Source of the DNA: Monosporascus cannonballus
Lineage: Eukaryota > Ascomycota > Sordariomycetes > Xylariales
Length of the DNA: 64,000 bases
Reading direction: 5' to 3'
Assembly: GCA_004154925.1 (NCBI GenBank)
Contig: QJNS01000021.1
Location: 372,001 to 436,000 of the forward strand
Below the pieces are notes generated by a model. It searched no databases, was not told where the DNA came from, and saw only the letters and a program-made list of their open reading frames with translations. A program made the translations under genes and the position numbers. Each line of letters opens with the position of its first letter. The first letter of the stretch is position 1. Shown one piece after another: positions 12,440-25,022 of this stretch.

Positions 12440-15400
12440 CGATTTTCCTTTTTCCCAAATCTTGCCCTTAAGATTTTTCTCTTTTTCTGGTAAGCTTTTT
12501 TCCCTTAAAATGTTAACCCGTATCACTAAAAATTGTCTTTAGGTTCTTTCGTCCACTATGCGACGTCAAAATCTGCTTCTTATTTTTGACCATTTTAATT
12601 TTGAAATCATGCCGTATTTCTTATGCTTTTTCAAAAGCTAAAAATGCGAAATAATAATAAATATTTCTAAATACTAAACGTACGTTAAACGTAACTGTTT
12701 TTACAATAATAATAGCAGTCTCTTATCATCCTTAAAAAATATTCGTACCGAAAATTAACGTTTAGAACGCGAGGAAATATTTGCGGAGGAACGTTTCTTG
12801 GAATTGCAAAAACGCCATTAATAAAAAATGAACGAAGCCATTACGCGGTTAATTCGTTTTCGAAAACAGAAAGCGTTTTTTTATTCGAATGAAATTAAAA
12901 TAGTATAGCGAAAATTACAGTCGTTAAAGGAGCTAGAAAAACAGAAACGCTAGGAATAAGCTAACGTCGAAACTTCCTTAGCCGCCTTAATTCCTTTCCT
13001 TAAGCTACCTGACGTTACCTGGCCGCTAGAAAACGTCGATTGGGACATAATCATTTCCGGTAGTTCCGTCGTTATTAGTAAAAGTTCTTTAATAGGCGCT
13101 GAACGCCAATAGGATTCTTGACAGGTTTCTAAAGTTTTCGGAATCCGGGTAATTCTTTTTATTTAATTAGGTATTAGGTAAGTCCGTTTTTTTTTCGCAT
13201 ATCGAAAATTTTTTTTACTTCGTATACTTATTCGTTTTCTATTTCCATATTATTTTGTGCCGTATATATTTTAATTATATTTTTTATTAATTCGAATAAA
13301 AACAGTATAAAAGGTTAAATAGAATTCAACTTTTGGTGGAAATTTTAAGTAATAATTATTTTCTGAGATTTTCCTGATAATTTTATATAAACCGATATAT
13401 TTAAAATCGGAATATTTATTAGGTCTTTTCGTTTAAATATTTTTTATAATAAGAAGAACTATTTCTCCCTTTTCGAAAGTTAATCCTTTTAACCTCTTCT
13501 GGTTATAATACTTACTTATTTAATTTTGTACGAATTCCGATTTTATTTTTATTTTTTAATATAATTATCGTAATTATTTTATCATAAGAATTACTTTAAT
13601 ATTAATTGGGCCTTCGTTTCGTACCTTTTTTATTAATTTTTAAAATAAAACCAAAATTTGCATACGTTAATATTATTTTAATATTTTTATAATAGCTGGT
13701 ATTATAAGTTAATTATGCAATTAATAATTTCTTAACGCAATTATTTTATTTATAATTAATATAATATTGTAAAAAAGTTTTTATATTTTAATTTATCCGT
13801 TTTATTTATTTATTTATTTAAGGTTTGAATACGTTAAATAACTTATAATTCAAGCCCATTTATATTATTCGGTTTTGTCAAAATTTATATGCGAATATCG
13901 CTGTTTTATCTGAAATACTTTCTATAAATAATCCGTATATGTTAAAAATATGTTTGAAAAAAATATATACCATTTGTTCGGCGATTGTATTTTCGTAATG
14001 TGGTAAAAAATAAAAAGATTTCGTAAATCGGTTAACGATTACGCCAATGCTGTCATAATATATGTTTTATAGCTGGATCTTTTAATATAAGAAATTTAAG
14101 AATAAAATTAAATATAATTAAATATTATAATCGCTTTATAACTGGTAATAACTATAGCTTTTCGTATGGCTTATGCCGTCGAGCCTTTACTTTGGCGGAA
14201 ACGTCGTATTATTATATAATCTTTTGTATTATTTATTTTATTTTAAGAAAAAAATATATACGTTAAAACCGTTTTAAGGTTTTGTAAATTCTTAGATATT
14301 TACATAACTAACATTTATGTATTTTTCGTACTAAAGTTTTTCAATATTTTTCTGGAATTTATATCTTATTTATTTTTTAATCTTTTAGGAAACTGTCGTT
14401 ATATTATTAAATTCTTTAATACATATCGAAAGGTACTATCCGAATTATTGTAATTTATCGTAAGCATAAATATCTTTTTATAATAATATCCAAAATTATA
14501 TAACTAATTTTAACTAATTTTTTCGAAATCTGGTTATTTGTTTAAAGTATTTGCTTTATTATTTTTTAAATTTTTTTATAAATAATAACGAAATCGAAAT
14601 TCGCCAATCTTTTCGTATATTTTAATTATCGTTTTATAAGTTCCTTGGTCGTATTAAATCAGGTAAAGTTTTAATAATCCGTATAAACCTTAACCTAATA
14701 CAAATTTCTCTTTAATAAATACCTAAACTTTCGAAATATTATAATAATGGCCATAAATTCCTTACTTAAAATTCCGTAATTAAATTTCACTTTTTTTAAT
14801 TTATACGAAAAAAATACAATAAGATATAATTTACTTTAATTATTTCGTTATTCGATTATTACGCCTTACGCGTAATCCGAAATATCGGTTTTTAGCTTAA
14901 CAAGGCGGTTTGGATTATACATAATTAATATTAGGTCGTTAAGAATCGTATATTTAATATTTTAAAATACCTTTTTAATATTTTGCGTCTATTTAATTTT
15001 TTTTTTCGTAAGGTTCGTTAAAGATATAATTATTTTGTTAAAATTGCGAATAAACTTCCTGTAATAATTAGTAAATTTAAGGAATACCTATATTTCCTTA
15101 ATTATCGTTAATGTTTGCTATATTATAATTATAACGATTTTCTTAAAATCCATCTTAATATATCTTAAAATAATAATATACCTCAGATATTTTACCTTTT
15201 GTTTATAAAATTATTTTTTTTCGCGTTAATAAATAATTTTATATTTTATAAAGTTTAAAAAACCTTATAAACGTATTTTACGTATATTTTTTCCGTTTCT
15301 AAAAAAATAAAAATATCGTCGACATAACATATAACGAAAATATCGAAATATTTTGATATCATATAATTTACTATTTGTTCAAAAGTTACTAATATATTCG

Positions 15401-18394
15401 TAAATCCTATTAACGTAACCAAATACTTACATAATCCCTATTTCGTTTTAAAAGTTATTTTTTATTTATTTTTTAAGCGGTAATAAAATTATATTTATTT
15501 TTAAAATCGAATATTATAAATTATTTAACTACGTAAAATCGGTTTTTTATTTCTGTAATTAAAAAAAATAATATTCGGTTTTTAATAATAATATAGTTTA
15601 GTTATCGGTAATTAATTACAAATCATAATATTTTATTTTTTTGGTAGCAAAAACATCTGATATTTTATTAATAATTTCAAAAATCGTATCTATCTTTTTT
15701 ATAACCGGTTTTCCAGATATTTTTTGAAAATACGTAATTTCTTTTCGTTAAAATTATAAATAAGGTAAAATTTCGTCGAATATCCTTTTTAAAAAAATTA
15801 TCTTATAATCCTATTCGCTATATTCTAGTAATTTCGTATCAAAAACCTTTTTAAAAAGTTGTTTATATTTATAATATTATAATAACATATTAATCATATT
15901 TTTTAACATTTTGGAGGTATTATTCTTAGTATTCCAAATCGTTATTTAATTACTTTAATTTCGTTTCAATAATAATAATAATACGTTATAATTTTCTTTA
16001 ATATCCGTCTTTTTTTATATTTTATCCTTTTCGGTAATAAAACTTCTATCGTATCCTTATACCTGCATTCGTCGCCATTATCGATCGAATATTAAAATCT
16101 TAATTTTTTTCCCAATTAATAAAATATAATATAAACCTTATCTGTCTAATTTCTTTATTAATCAAAATTCCGTATTAATGTATTTATAATAATCTTAAAA
16201 TTATATCATAATTCCTAAGTAAAATAATATCAAAATTAACTATTTAATATCGTTCTTAAATAAAAATCTCTAAATAATTAATTTCGCCTATAATTTTTCC
16301 GTTATCGTAAGCGAATTTTTAACTTTCGACATTCGTTACTATATAAGATTTTAACTTATATCTCTATAATAATTTAAGATTATTAATTACATGTGGTATA
16401 ATATAATTTCCGCCCATAACTCCGTAATTTATTATTACGGTATATTAATATGTTCCGATTCGTATATTTAAAATATTAAAATTATTAACGTTTCCTATTA
16501 TCGTATTTAAAGCCTTTTTCGGAAATTCCTTATAACTTTTTTAGGTTTAGTTATTTTACAACCTTTTTATAAACAACTTTTTTTAATTCCTATTCGAATT
16601 TATCGAATTTTATTTATATTTTGTTATTTAACGCGTTAAGTTATTATATCTGTTATTAATACAGGTATACTGTTCCTTGACGTCGTATTAATTATTCTTA
16701 ATTTCTTTCTTTAACCAATAAATTATTTTCCCACATCCAAAATTATATCTTGTTATACGTTATTTTAATTATCGTTCCAAAATCCTTCTGTAAATTAATA
16801 TATTTTTTCTTTAATAACCTTTTTTTCGTAAAAGTTTGTAATAAATACTAATTAAAAATAAAACTTCGTAATAACTTTTTAATAATACTTTTTTACCGTA
16901 CGTTCAATTAATTGTTTTTCCGTTTAAAGGTTATACGATTTATAATAACAAAAAAGGTTTTTCTGCGGGTATTATTTTTTTTCGGGCCAGCTTTTTGCTT
17001 TAACCAATTACTGGATATTTCTTAAGGCCATAGTTCGAAAATGTCGATATTATTGCTTATCGTCCTTATTATTTCCGATATAATTTAGAAAATTAAATTC
17101 TTCGTAATATATACGAATAATTCGTAAGTAAATATATTATTTTCATTTGTCGTAATCGGAATATTCTTGTCGTCGATAGTATATGGCATATATTCTGCCG
17201 TACCGATCAGCTATTCCCGGACAAAGTTTTTCTATTTAATCCTAATATTCGCGTAATTATCCTTATAATGCTTCTTACTGTGTTCGTAATACCTGTTAAG
17301 CCAGCTTTTTAGCTTTTCGTATGTTTCGTCGAATTTCTTATCGTAATAGTCCTTATCGGACTTTTTGCTATGGGAAGCCCAGTACGTACTTGGCTTAGAT
17401 TATGTTAATGGCCTTATTATCGTTTTTTTAATTATTCCTAAACTGTCTTTCCGGTATAGGTATCTAATTATTTTATCGTAACTTTTTGAGCTTTTTGCAC
17501 TTATAGACCTTATATCCCATTTTGCTATAATTAAAGTATTTAATCTGACTTTAATCTTATTTATATGTAACGCCAAGTTCTATAGGTCCTAATGCCGTTT
17601 CGTAAGAAATAAAGGGCGCATCTCGTTTTTTTCCCTTGGTTGGATTTGTTATATCCCAATTATAAGGCGTATTATCCTTTTTTCTTCTATCGTTTTTTAA
17701 ACTATCGGTTATCGATCTTAATTACCTTTATAATATATCGGTTCAGGGCGACTGGCCGTTTAACCCGAATAATTTTATCTTTTATATTATTTTTTAACCA
17801 TTTATAAAACATATCGATAAAAATATCGGCTTTATCGTTTCCTTATCCGGCTTTAACCACAAGGCTTTTAAAGGTCACGGCATACTTAAACGTAAATCTC
17901 TTTTACCGGAATTACAAAAATTACTAAGCCGTAAATTAATTTTTATTTAAATTATTAAAATTATCGCGTAAATTATTTTAGAAATTAATATAAAAAAAAG
18001 ATTTTATTAATAAAATCCTTTTTATCCAATTCCTTTACTTTTAGGAAATTCCTTATTATAAGTTCAAACCAATCGGCAACATCTTTCGTTAGGTATGCTC
18101 TTATTACTAGGACCTTATTCGCCGGGTCGTTAAAGTCCAGGAAACGAAAATAAACTCATACCTAAATCAAAAAGGTTTGCGGATTACTTTTCCAATCGTA
18201 AGGCTCCGGCTTCCTTAATTTCATACGGGCGAAAAAAAATTGGACAAATAACATAACCCTAAGTTATCGGATTTCTCTTTCCAAATTCCGAATTCGAACC
18301 TAAAACTACTGAATAAAGGTTTCTTAAGCGCTAATTAACATTTTGACAATATTAAATATTGCTTAAAGTTTAACGGCATTACTGAACAACAGCT

Positions 18395-18784
18395 TGTAAC
18401 GTATAACTAACTAAAGATTTAACCAATTATTCAACCTTAGTCGTACGGGTTTATGTTAGCAGAAATATCGTAAAAATCTAAGCAATAAATACAATAATCG
18501 TATTATGTTTCGTAATACCAAAAATATCTTGGATAACGATATTATATTACAAACTAGTTATATTTAAACTATGGAAATAATAAGCATATATATCTTAATT
18601 TCTTTATTGCTGCTTATCTCTGTTTAGCAAAGCCTTACTAAGCGGTTACTCAATATTATTTAATCGTGCTTAATCGTGCTTAATAAAGACCCGCTAAGCA
18701 TTAATTACGTAACCTTTGAATTAGCGTAACTTCATGGTCTTGGCTGGACCGTTTTCGCAGGCCCAACTGGCTTGGGTTGTAACA
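18395..18784 (-). repeat. 5' LTR of gypsy copy C
   Basis: 390 bp, from tgtaacgtataactaactaa to GGGTTGTAACA. It aligns with 12057-12439 throughout and is followed by the duplication TACAT. Confidence 0.92.
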
Positions 18785-18789
18785 TACAT

Positions 18790-19433
18790 CGCCTTTAGCT
18801 GCGGGAGATCCCACATGTCGAAACGTGCTTCAGCTCTTTTAACAGCAAAGCACGCGACAATTCCGGCCACTTGTCCGCCTGGGCCCTCCTCGAACCAGAG
18901 TAGACGGGATTGATGTGATTGTAAGATGAGTTCCAAGTCGCCAAAAGCCCGCTAGGGCCAGCCATCGCAACTCATGCTCCTCCTCTCAGTGGAAGTTGAA
19001 CCTCCTTGCTCGGGAAGGTTTCTGACTGGTATTTTATATCCGCAGTGGGCTGCTTCATACACCACTAGCCTCGTTATGGTAGGATCGGGCTTCTGGCTCT
19101 GAGCGGCTACGTACGTGGGAGGGAGCCGATCTCTGCGCAGCCTGGCATGCGGTGAGCTGAACAATCGCCACGAAAACCGGTGACTGGCTGCCATCCGGAA
19201 TGGTGGGTAGTATGCTATTATTAATCAGGGAAAGTGATAAGACGACCCCGGCTATGATGTTAATAAACATTGATAATGGCCGCGACGTCTCTGCTATTTT
19301 ATGTGAGTCGAATAGCACAAAAACACCGGTTGCTCCTCTTTCTTTGCGATATTGGCAGCTCCATCAACCCGTTCCGATATACCCGACACTCTTGTAGCCC
19401 AACATACGTCGCTTCCATTCCGAGCATGCTAGT
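18790..19433. other. GC-balanced island DNA without a supported gene
   Basis: Between gypsy copy C and the M43 pseudogene. Minus-strand frames at 19055-19318 (with a hydrophobic run, SMFINIIAGVVLSLSLI) and 18730-18936 look a little protein-like but have no recognisable family, no shared frame and no clear splice pattern. It probably includes the upstream region of the M43 gene. Confidence 0.4.
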
Positions 19434-20439
19434 ATGCTGTCCAAGTCTGTCGCTGTAACTGCTTCACTTGCCGCCTCGGCCTCGGCCCAGCTCTCCCCTG
19501 GCAACACCACCCGGAGTTGCGGCACTCCTCTTCCCACGGAGGCTCCGATCCAGGCTTCTCAGCAGATGCTCTAGGATGAACGCGTGAGAATCGCTTCGGG
19601 AGCGCGGCTGCTCCGGGCGCTCACCGCCGACATCTACTTCCACGTAGTAGCGGCCTCGAAGACAGAAGAGGACGGCTGTACTACTGTGAACCGATCAATC
19701 CATATCATAATCCGGCCGTAGATCAATGTTATTAACCACAACACAGGAACGACAGTTGGATGACCAGTTTGGTGTGCTGGGTGCCGCCTACGCATCACAC
19801 GGCATCACATTCAACATCCTCGGCAAGGACTTGACTGTCAAGCTTAGTTCGCTTACAAGGAGGCGTTGCGGCAGGGTGACTACAGTACTCTGAATGTCTA
19901 CTTTATACGCCACCCGAACTTCAACGCCCTGGGATACTGCAACTTCCCCGGGCAACTTCGCCAAGGGCTTGATCGACTTCATCCTCGACGGATGTGTCAT
20001 TGCTGCGGCCACCGTGCCGGGTGGCAGCGCTGATCCCTATAACCTTGGCGGCACCATCCCTCACGAGGTGACGGTCCCCCCGGGATTGCTATAAGTCGCC
20101 CTCACTCTATCAGGCTTGAACTGACGCCGCGCAGGTTGGGCACTGGTTCAACTTGTTCCACACATTCCAGGACGGTTGCAATGGCGGTGACCTGGCGGAC
20201 GACACTCTTGCTCAGGCTAGTTCTTCATCCGGGTGGCCAATTGGACGGAATAGCCGTCCCACTGACGGTCTTGACCCCATCCACAACTAAGGTACGTTAG
20301 CTGAATCTAGAGGTTCAACTAAGTATAATATAGCGCTAACAGTGTGCAAGTGGACTATTCCGATGATGCCTGCTACAAACAGTTCACCGCAGGAGAGCAA
20401 GAGCGCATGTACATGGCCTGGAATAGTTACCGGGCCTGA
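19434..20439 (+). pseudogene. Decayed secreted metalloprotease gene (peptidase M43, extracellular MEP type)
   Basis: Remains of a secreted zinc metalloprotease. The start at 19434 opens a signal peptide (MLSKSVAVTASLAASASAQ). A propeptide-like stretch is cut by an in-frame TAG at 19572-19574. Later pieces match M43 proteases: DDQFGVLGAAYASHGITF, ALRQGDYSTLNVYFI, LDGCVIAAATVPGGSADPYN, then CAC GAG, a 67-bp intron (20068-20134, CTGAC branch site) and GTTGGGCACTGG. Splicing therefore still yields the zinc-binding HEVGHW. The Met-turn MDY region follows a further likely intron (20292-20350), but the codon before it reads TAA. Frame is also lost near 19850 and near 19945. Two late cysteines are changed (to W and R). 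The 3' end is TGA at 20437-20439. Several changes are indels or transversions, so this is not RIP alone. It is described as broken; I see no intact reading frame. Confidence 0.85.
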
Positions 20440-22720
20440 TTCATTCAGTGCTTGGGGATTCAGGTCTTCGCCTAGTATTAGATCCTGAAGTGCCGAAAAA
20501 TGTGAGGCCCCACACTACGGCGGGACACTATCAGGTCCTAAATCTCACACCTAGTGTATCTCGTTGTATCACCACTTGTTTCTTCTCGTAAAAGTGTGGC
20601 TTCGGAGGTCAGCAAGTCATATGAGGCATGTAGTTAGAATTGGATAGGGCTGCAGCCTCTTAAATAGAGCCCCCGCTGTGTACAGCCTTCCACGTCACCA
20701 CTTTGCACTATGGCCCCCTCCCCTACCGCCAACCCTGAGGGTTACAAGCTACATGATGCAAGGTTCTAGAGTAACACTTCGTAGTCGCGGCGTTTCACCG
20801 CAGACCGGTAGCTCCGTGCTCCTCCTACCAATACTACCCTACCAGCTTTTACGCTTCCCAACCATGCTTTAGGGACAGCATTGCTATACTGATTTGAGGG
20901 AATAGCCGAGATGGGATGAAAGAGAAGCAGCATACACTATTGCCGATAATTGTTAAGATGAGTATGCCACTACGCTTTAATATGGCAGCATATGTCCTAT
21001 TGAGCTGTGTTCGGGCATTATATACCTCTCCATCTCTTTACCTAGATCTCATGGGGAAATTTGCAAGCCAAAGTATGTTGCGTTAACCACTTTTTAACTC
21101 GCTTTGGAAAGTCTAGATATGCCCAGGCAACACGGATCTGCTTATACCTAAAACGTACTAGGTAGGACGTTGATAACTCTAAGTTATTACCTTTCGAAAC
21201 CACCAAGCCTTAACTCACAAGTGGCTTGTATGTCATAGCCGAATCTTAACCTACCTACGTGCCTTCTTAAGTATGCTGCCATCCCATTCATCCTATTTAT
21301 TCCTTTCCCACTCATTCTTTTTCTTCCTGCCCACTTCACTTTAGCCTCCCTAACCTTCTCTCCCAGAGTCGCTATGGCAATGATGAACCGCTGAGCCCCC
21401 AGGGTTGTTTCCAGGACCTGCGCAGGCGACGAAGAATAGCGCGAACAATATTGTAGCTGAGTCTGCCGCTGTCTCAATTGTCTTTAATTCTTCTCATCCC
21501 GGGCAAGCCCGCGATTGCATTGAAAAATCGATTTGGTGGGGCCAGGAGGCAGTGTAATACCAGGGGCACAGGGTCGCCATACATGCAAGCGCAGCAGACC
21601 CAACGGAGGTCGAAAATTGCACGTGGAAGAGAACACTTCTGAGCAAGTCACGATGAAAACAATGGCTGGTCCATATCTCGTCTCTTCATTCTTCTCATCT
21701 TCCAATGGGAGGAACACCCATCATGGGTTACCCTCGGGGTTCCAAACCATCGAAGGGGGGTTGGTTAGTTATGCTTGAAGAAGAAAAGAAGAGGAAATGC
21801 GAGAGAAGATAGGAAGACGGGAGACCTTATAGACGTCGCGCTCTCTGGGTAGCAAGTCCTCTCATGTTGTTATTCGAGTAACGAGGAAGAAGGAGCTCCA
21901 GCGATGAAGTCACAATTGGTCCATGGCCAACACCCCGGGAAGTTTCCGCTCGTAATTTGCCTCGCGTTCCGCAGGTGATCCAGCAATGATGTACAGGGCG
22001 GAAAGAGCATTGGAAAGGGAGCGAGAAGATGCGAATGATGAAAGCACTGCTGGAATGTCGCGCTGTGAGTGTGCAACTTGCTCTGCAGGACCCGCTCTTC
22101 GAACAACCGACCAGCGCGACGCGAATTCCGGCGCAATCTGCCGTCGTTCAGCTTCATTCTCTGGATAGTATACAGTTGCGGCAATGTTTCTGACATCTAG
22201 TGAACCCCCTGGTCAATCGACGCAACACGGATAAAGCGCGGGTGCACTGAGACATCCAATTACGTCAACCTAATGGCAATAGGGAAGGACCCTGGAACAC
22301 TACAGGAAGCAGAAAGTATCGATCGCCCTTGTGTCTACATTGCACCGGCGTTGTTCCGAACGGGCTGGCTGGAAATAGGGTACCAAGCGGTGTCCAGCAT
22401 CTAATAGCTTTTCCGGAAAGGAGCGAAGGCCATCTACTGTTAGGAGGGCAGTACCAACTCCTAAGCCATCCTGTGGACTACATATATCTAGTTAATAGTG
22501 AGTACTTTGGTGTCTCTTTGAGTGTAATTACAGTAGACTTTGTGTTCTGAAGATGCCGAAATATTAAAATTCCAGCCCAGAGAGGGAAAGCTGAGCTAAA
22601 AAAAGTCTAGATACATATTGAAGCGAGGGATCACTGAGATGAGCGCTAATGTTTTATACAGAGGGACAGTCGTGTAAAGATGGAACTTCTAATCCCAAGC
22701 AGATATCTATGCACTCCTTA
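20440..22720. other. Unassigned GC-balanced stretch
   Basis: About 2.3 kb of apparently unique sequence with only short overlapping frames (for example 96 codons at 21187-21477 minus and 108 codons at 21870-22196 minus). None shows a family motif, convincing start context or intron pattern. A purine-rich run lies at about 21775-21830. I see no gene here that I can support. Confidence 0.45.
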
Positions 22721-22722
22721 TT

Positions 22723-23397
22723 AGGGTTTGCACTACCCACCCACCCACGCTAAAATTTCCTACCACGGGTATCCATGGGTGGGTAAAAATTTACGTGGGT
22801 GGTTAACAGGGGTGCGTGGGTAAAATGAAATTACCCACGGACTAACCACTCGTGGGTACTCAAAGTGCAAAATGGTTAACCACTCGTGGGCACCCATTTT
22901 AAAAATTAAGCATTTACCATACAAATACAATATGAATTGTACGTTACGAGGATAAAAAGCTTACGTAATTTAAGGCTACATCTTACTAAGTGCTTTTTTA
23001 AGTACTGATTCTCAAATCAAAACGCCTAATTGCTATGCCTGAACCGAACTATTATCCCTATGAAACCAACCGCAATGCAATACTGTCAGCTAGCTACTGC
23101 ACCAAAAGACTGAATTGATAAGAGCGCACATATTGCGCTACTTATAGCTGACAAATACCGTACTAATCTGTGTACTAATAACGTACTCAAAACGTCTAAT
23201 TGCTATGCCTCGGCCTAACCACTAACAGCAAAGGCAATGCCGTACTAATCGGCGTACTAATCTTTTCCCGAATGGTTTCTTGGAGGCTTAGACAATTCGG
23301 AATCACTATCGTTAGCGCCGGCAGGGGGTGGGTAATAAGCTTTATCCGCGTGTTGGCTCAGTAATTGTTCTAGCTGGCTTTTATGTGTAGTAATACA
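22723..23397 (-). mobile_element. 3' end of a probable hAT DNA transposon
   Basis: The outer end (tagggtttgcactacccacc) is followed by a dense cluster of GTGGGT/ACCCAC motifs on both strands (22735-22895), like the subterminal repeats of hAT elements. About 360 bp further in, a minus-strand frame ends at 23257 (see the next entry). A direct repeat aaaacg(c/t)ctaattgctat lies at 23017 and 23189. The inner side is cut at about 23397 where RIPed gypsy sequence begins, so the other terminus and the 8-bp duplication cannot be tested. Assignment to hAT rests on terminus style and is inferred. Confidence 0.5.
23257..23397 (-). pseudogene. C-terminal tail of a transposase (probably hAT), truncated
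   Basis: About 46 codons open on the minus strand, ending at TAG (23257-23259). The tail includes KSQLEQLLSQHADKAYYPPP followed by an acidic Ser/Asp stretch (NDSDSELSKPP). This looks like the low-complexity tail after a dimerisation domain; the catalytic part is missing because the copy is cut by the neighbouring retrotransposon. Family call is inferred from the surrounding terminus. Confidence 0.45.
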
Positions 23398-25022
23398 AAT
23401 TAATTTAAATTATAAAATATTTAACATATTTAAACTTTAAATAAATAAATACATAAAACGAATAAATTAAATTTTAAAAATTTATTTATAATATTATATT
23501 AATTACGATCAAAATAACGGGGTTAAAAATTATTAATTATATAAATAACTTATAATATCAATTTTTATGAAAATATTAAAAAAATATTAATAAATATAAA
23601 TTTTGGTTTTATTTCAAAGGTTTATAGAGAAATACGCGATAACAGTCTAATTAATATTAAAAAAAATTTTATATTAAAATAATATAATAATTATATTAAA
23701 AATAATAACGGAATTAAAGTTCATACGAAATTAAATAAGTAAATATTATAAATAAAAAAAGTTAAAAAAAATGAATTTTCAAAAAATGAAAAATAAATTT
23801 TTTTGTTACCAAAACTATTAAATAAAATTACTTAACAAAAAACTGGATTTCAAATATATCGGTCTATATAAAATCATTAAAAAATCTTAAAAAATAATTA
23901 TTAATTAGAATTTTTACTAAAAGTTAAATTTTGTTTAATTGTTTATGTTTTTTTATTCGAATTAATAACAGATATAATTAAGGTATATACGGTATAAAAT
24001 AATGCGGAAAGAGAAAACGAATAAATATACGAAATAAAACGGATTTACTTAATATTTAATTAAATAAAAAAAATCCAAATTCCGAAAATATCTAGAAATT
24101 TACTAAAACTCGTATTAATATTTAATATTTATTAAAAAGTTTTTATTAATAATAATAAATATATTTTAATTAATAACTAATTGATTAATAACAGAAATAT
24201 CGAACCAGTTGGTCGCAGCTTACGTTAACGTAATAACCGTAACGGCGGCCTTTAATTATTTTTTTTTCGACACGTTCGAATTTTTTTATAGCTTTCGCAC
24301 CTTTAATGTTTCGACGAAATATTTCGATATTAAAACGACGGAATAACCGCTCGTATTTTTGCAAACGATCCAATTTATTGGCAACCGTTCGTAACGTTTC
24401 GCAAACCTGCTTTTTTTACGTTTTAAACGATTTTCTTTATCTAGAAACATTTGATATTCAATTTCTGAAAAACCGAAAATATTATAGAAACCGCCATAAT
24501 AAATACAACGCGTATACTTTAAGGAATCCCGAGTAACCTTACATTTTGTACCCCTTTTTCATAGCGAAAACACGAAAATATCTTGAAACCAAAACGTTTA
24601 ATACGTTTTAAGAAAATAAAAGCATTATGATATAACCTAACAGTCTTAGCTTTTTTATAGACAATCGGACTTACGAAAAAGACAAGCCCTGGTCACCGCC
24701 AAGAAGTTACGTAACCGATTAAAGGTCTTAAGGTACTAAGTATTTTAAACCCTTTAAGCCGGTAAAAAAATTCAAAAGTTTTAATAGGCTTAAAGGTTTA
24801 AGCCGTTTAAGCATTTTAAAATAAAACGAAAATATATACGTTTATTATTCTTATAATTTAAATAATTTTAGTTTCTAATATAACATCATTATTTAAAATA
24901 ACTTTGGAATTATAAAGCGTAATACGATTATTATATTTATTATTTAAAATTTTCGAATATTTCAGTTAATAAAATTTATACAATTAAAATTTAATAATTA
25001 ATTAAATACTTAATTTATTATA
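23398..25022 (+). mobile_element. Truncated Ty3/gypsy copy F (integrase end to 3' LTR)
   Basis: Plus-strand fragment homologous to 29640-31383 of copy E: the C-terminal half of integrase, a post-integrase block containing the unusually GC-rich stretch aaccgtaacggcggccttta (24233-24257, repeated at 30456-30479), then the LTR at 24628-25022. That LTR also acts as the 5' LTR of copy E. The 5' half of F is missing; the break abuts the hAT fragment. Confidence 0.75.
24628..25022 (+). repeat. LTR shared by copies F (3') and E (5')
   Basis: 395 bp, starting TGATATAACCTAACAGTC and ending in a RIPed form (tttattata) of ctcgtcata. It aligns with 30987-31383 and 31521-31918. Internal sequence of a gypsy element lies on both sides, so this LTR joins two copies head to tail. 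Confidence 0.85.

Larger units (their letters stand above)
12057..18784 (-). mobile_element. Full-length Ty3/gypsy LTR retrotransposon copy C with perfect TSD
   Basis: A 6728-bp minus-strand element with LTRs at 12057-12439 and 18395-18784. It is flanked by a perfect 5-bp duplication TACAT (12052-12056 and 18785-18789). The polypurine tract beside the 3' LTR is GGGAAAAAGGAAAATCG on the minus strand (12440-12458). The RT box is YVDD (15315-15326), both Asp codons kept. Frames are broken by RIP stops throughout. The element sits in GC-balanced DNA: the 24 bp at 12033-12056 continue directly into 18790 if it is removed. Confidence 0.93.

Noticed and set aside
22735..22895. CRISPR-like or satellite array from repeated GTGGGT motifs
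   Set aside because: Motifs are short, in both orientations and unevenly spaced; they fit subterminal transposon repeats in a eukaryote.
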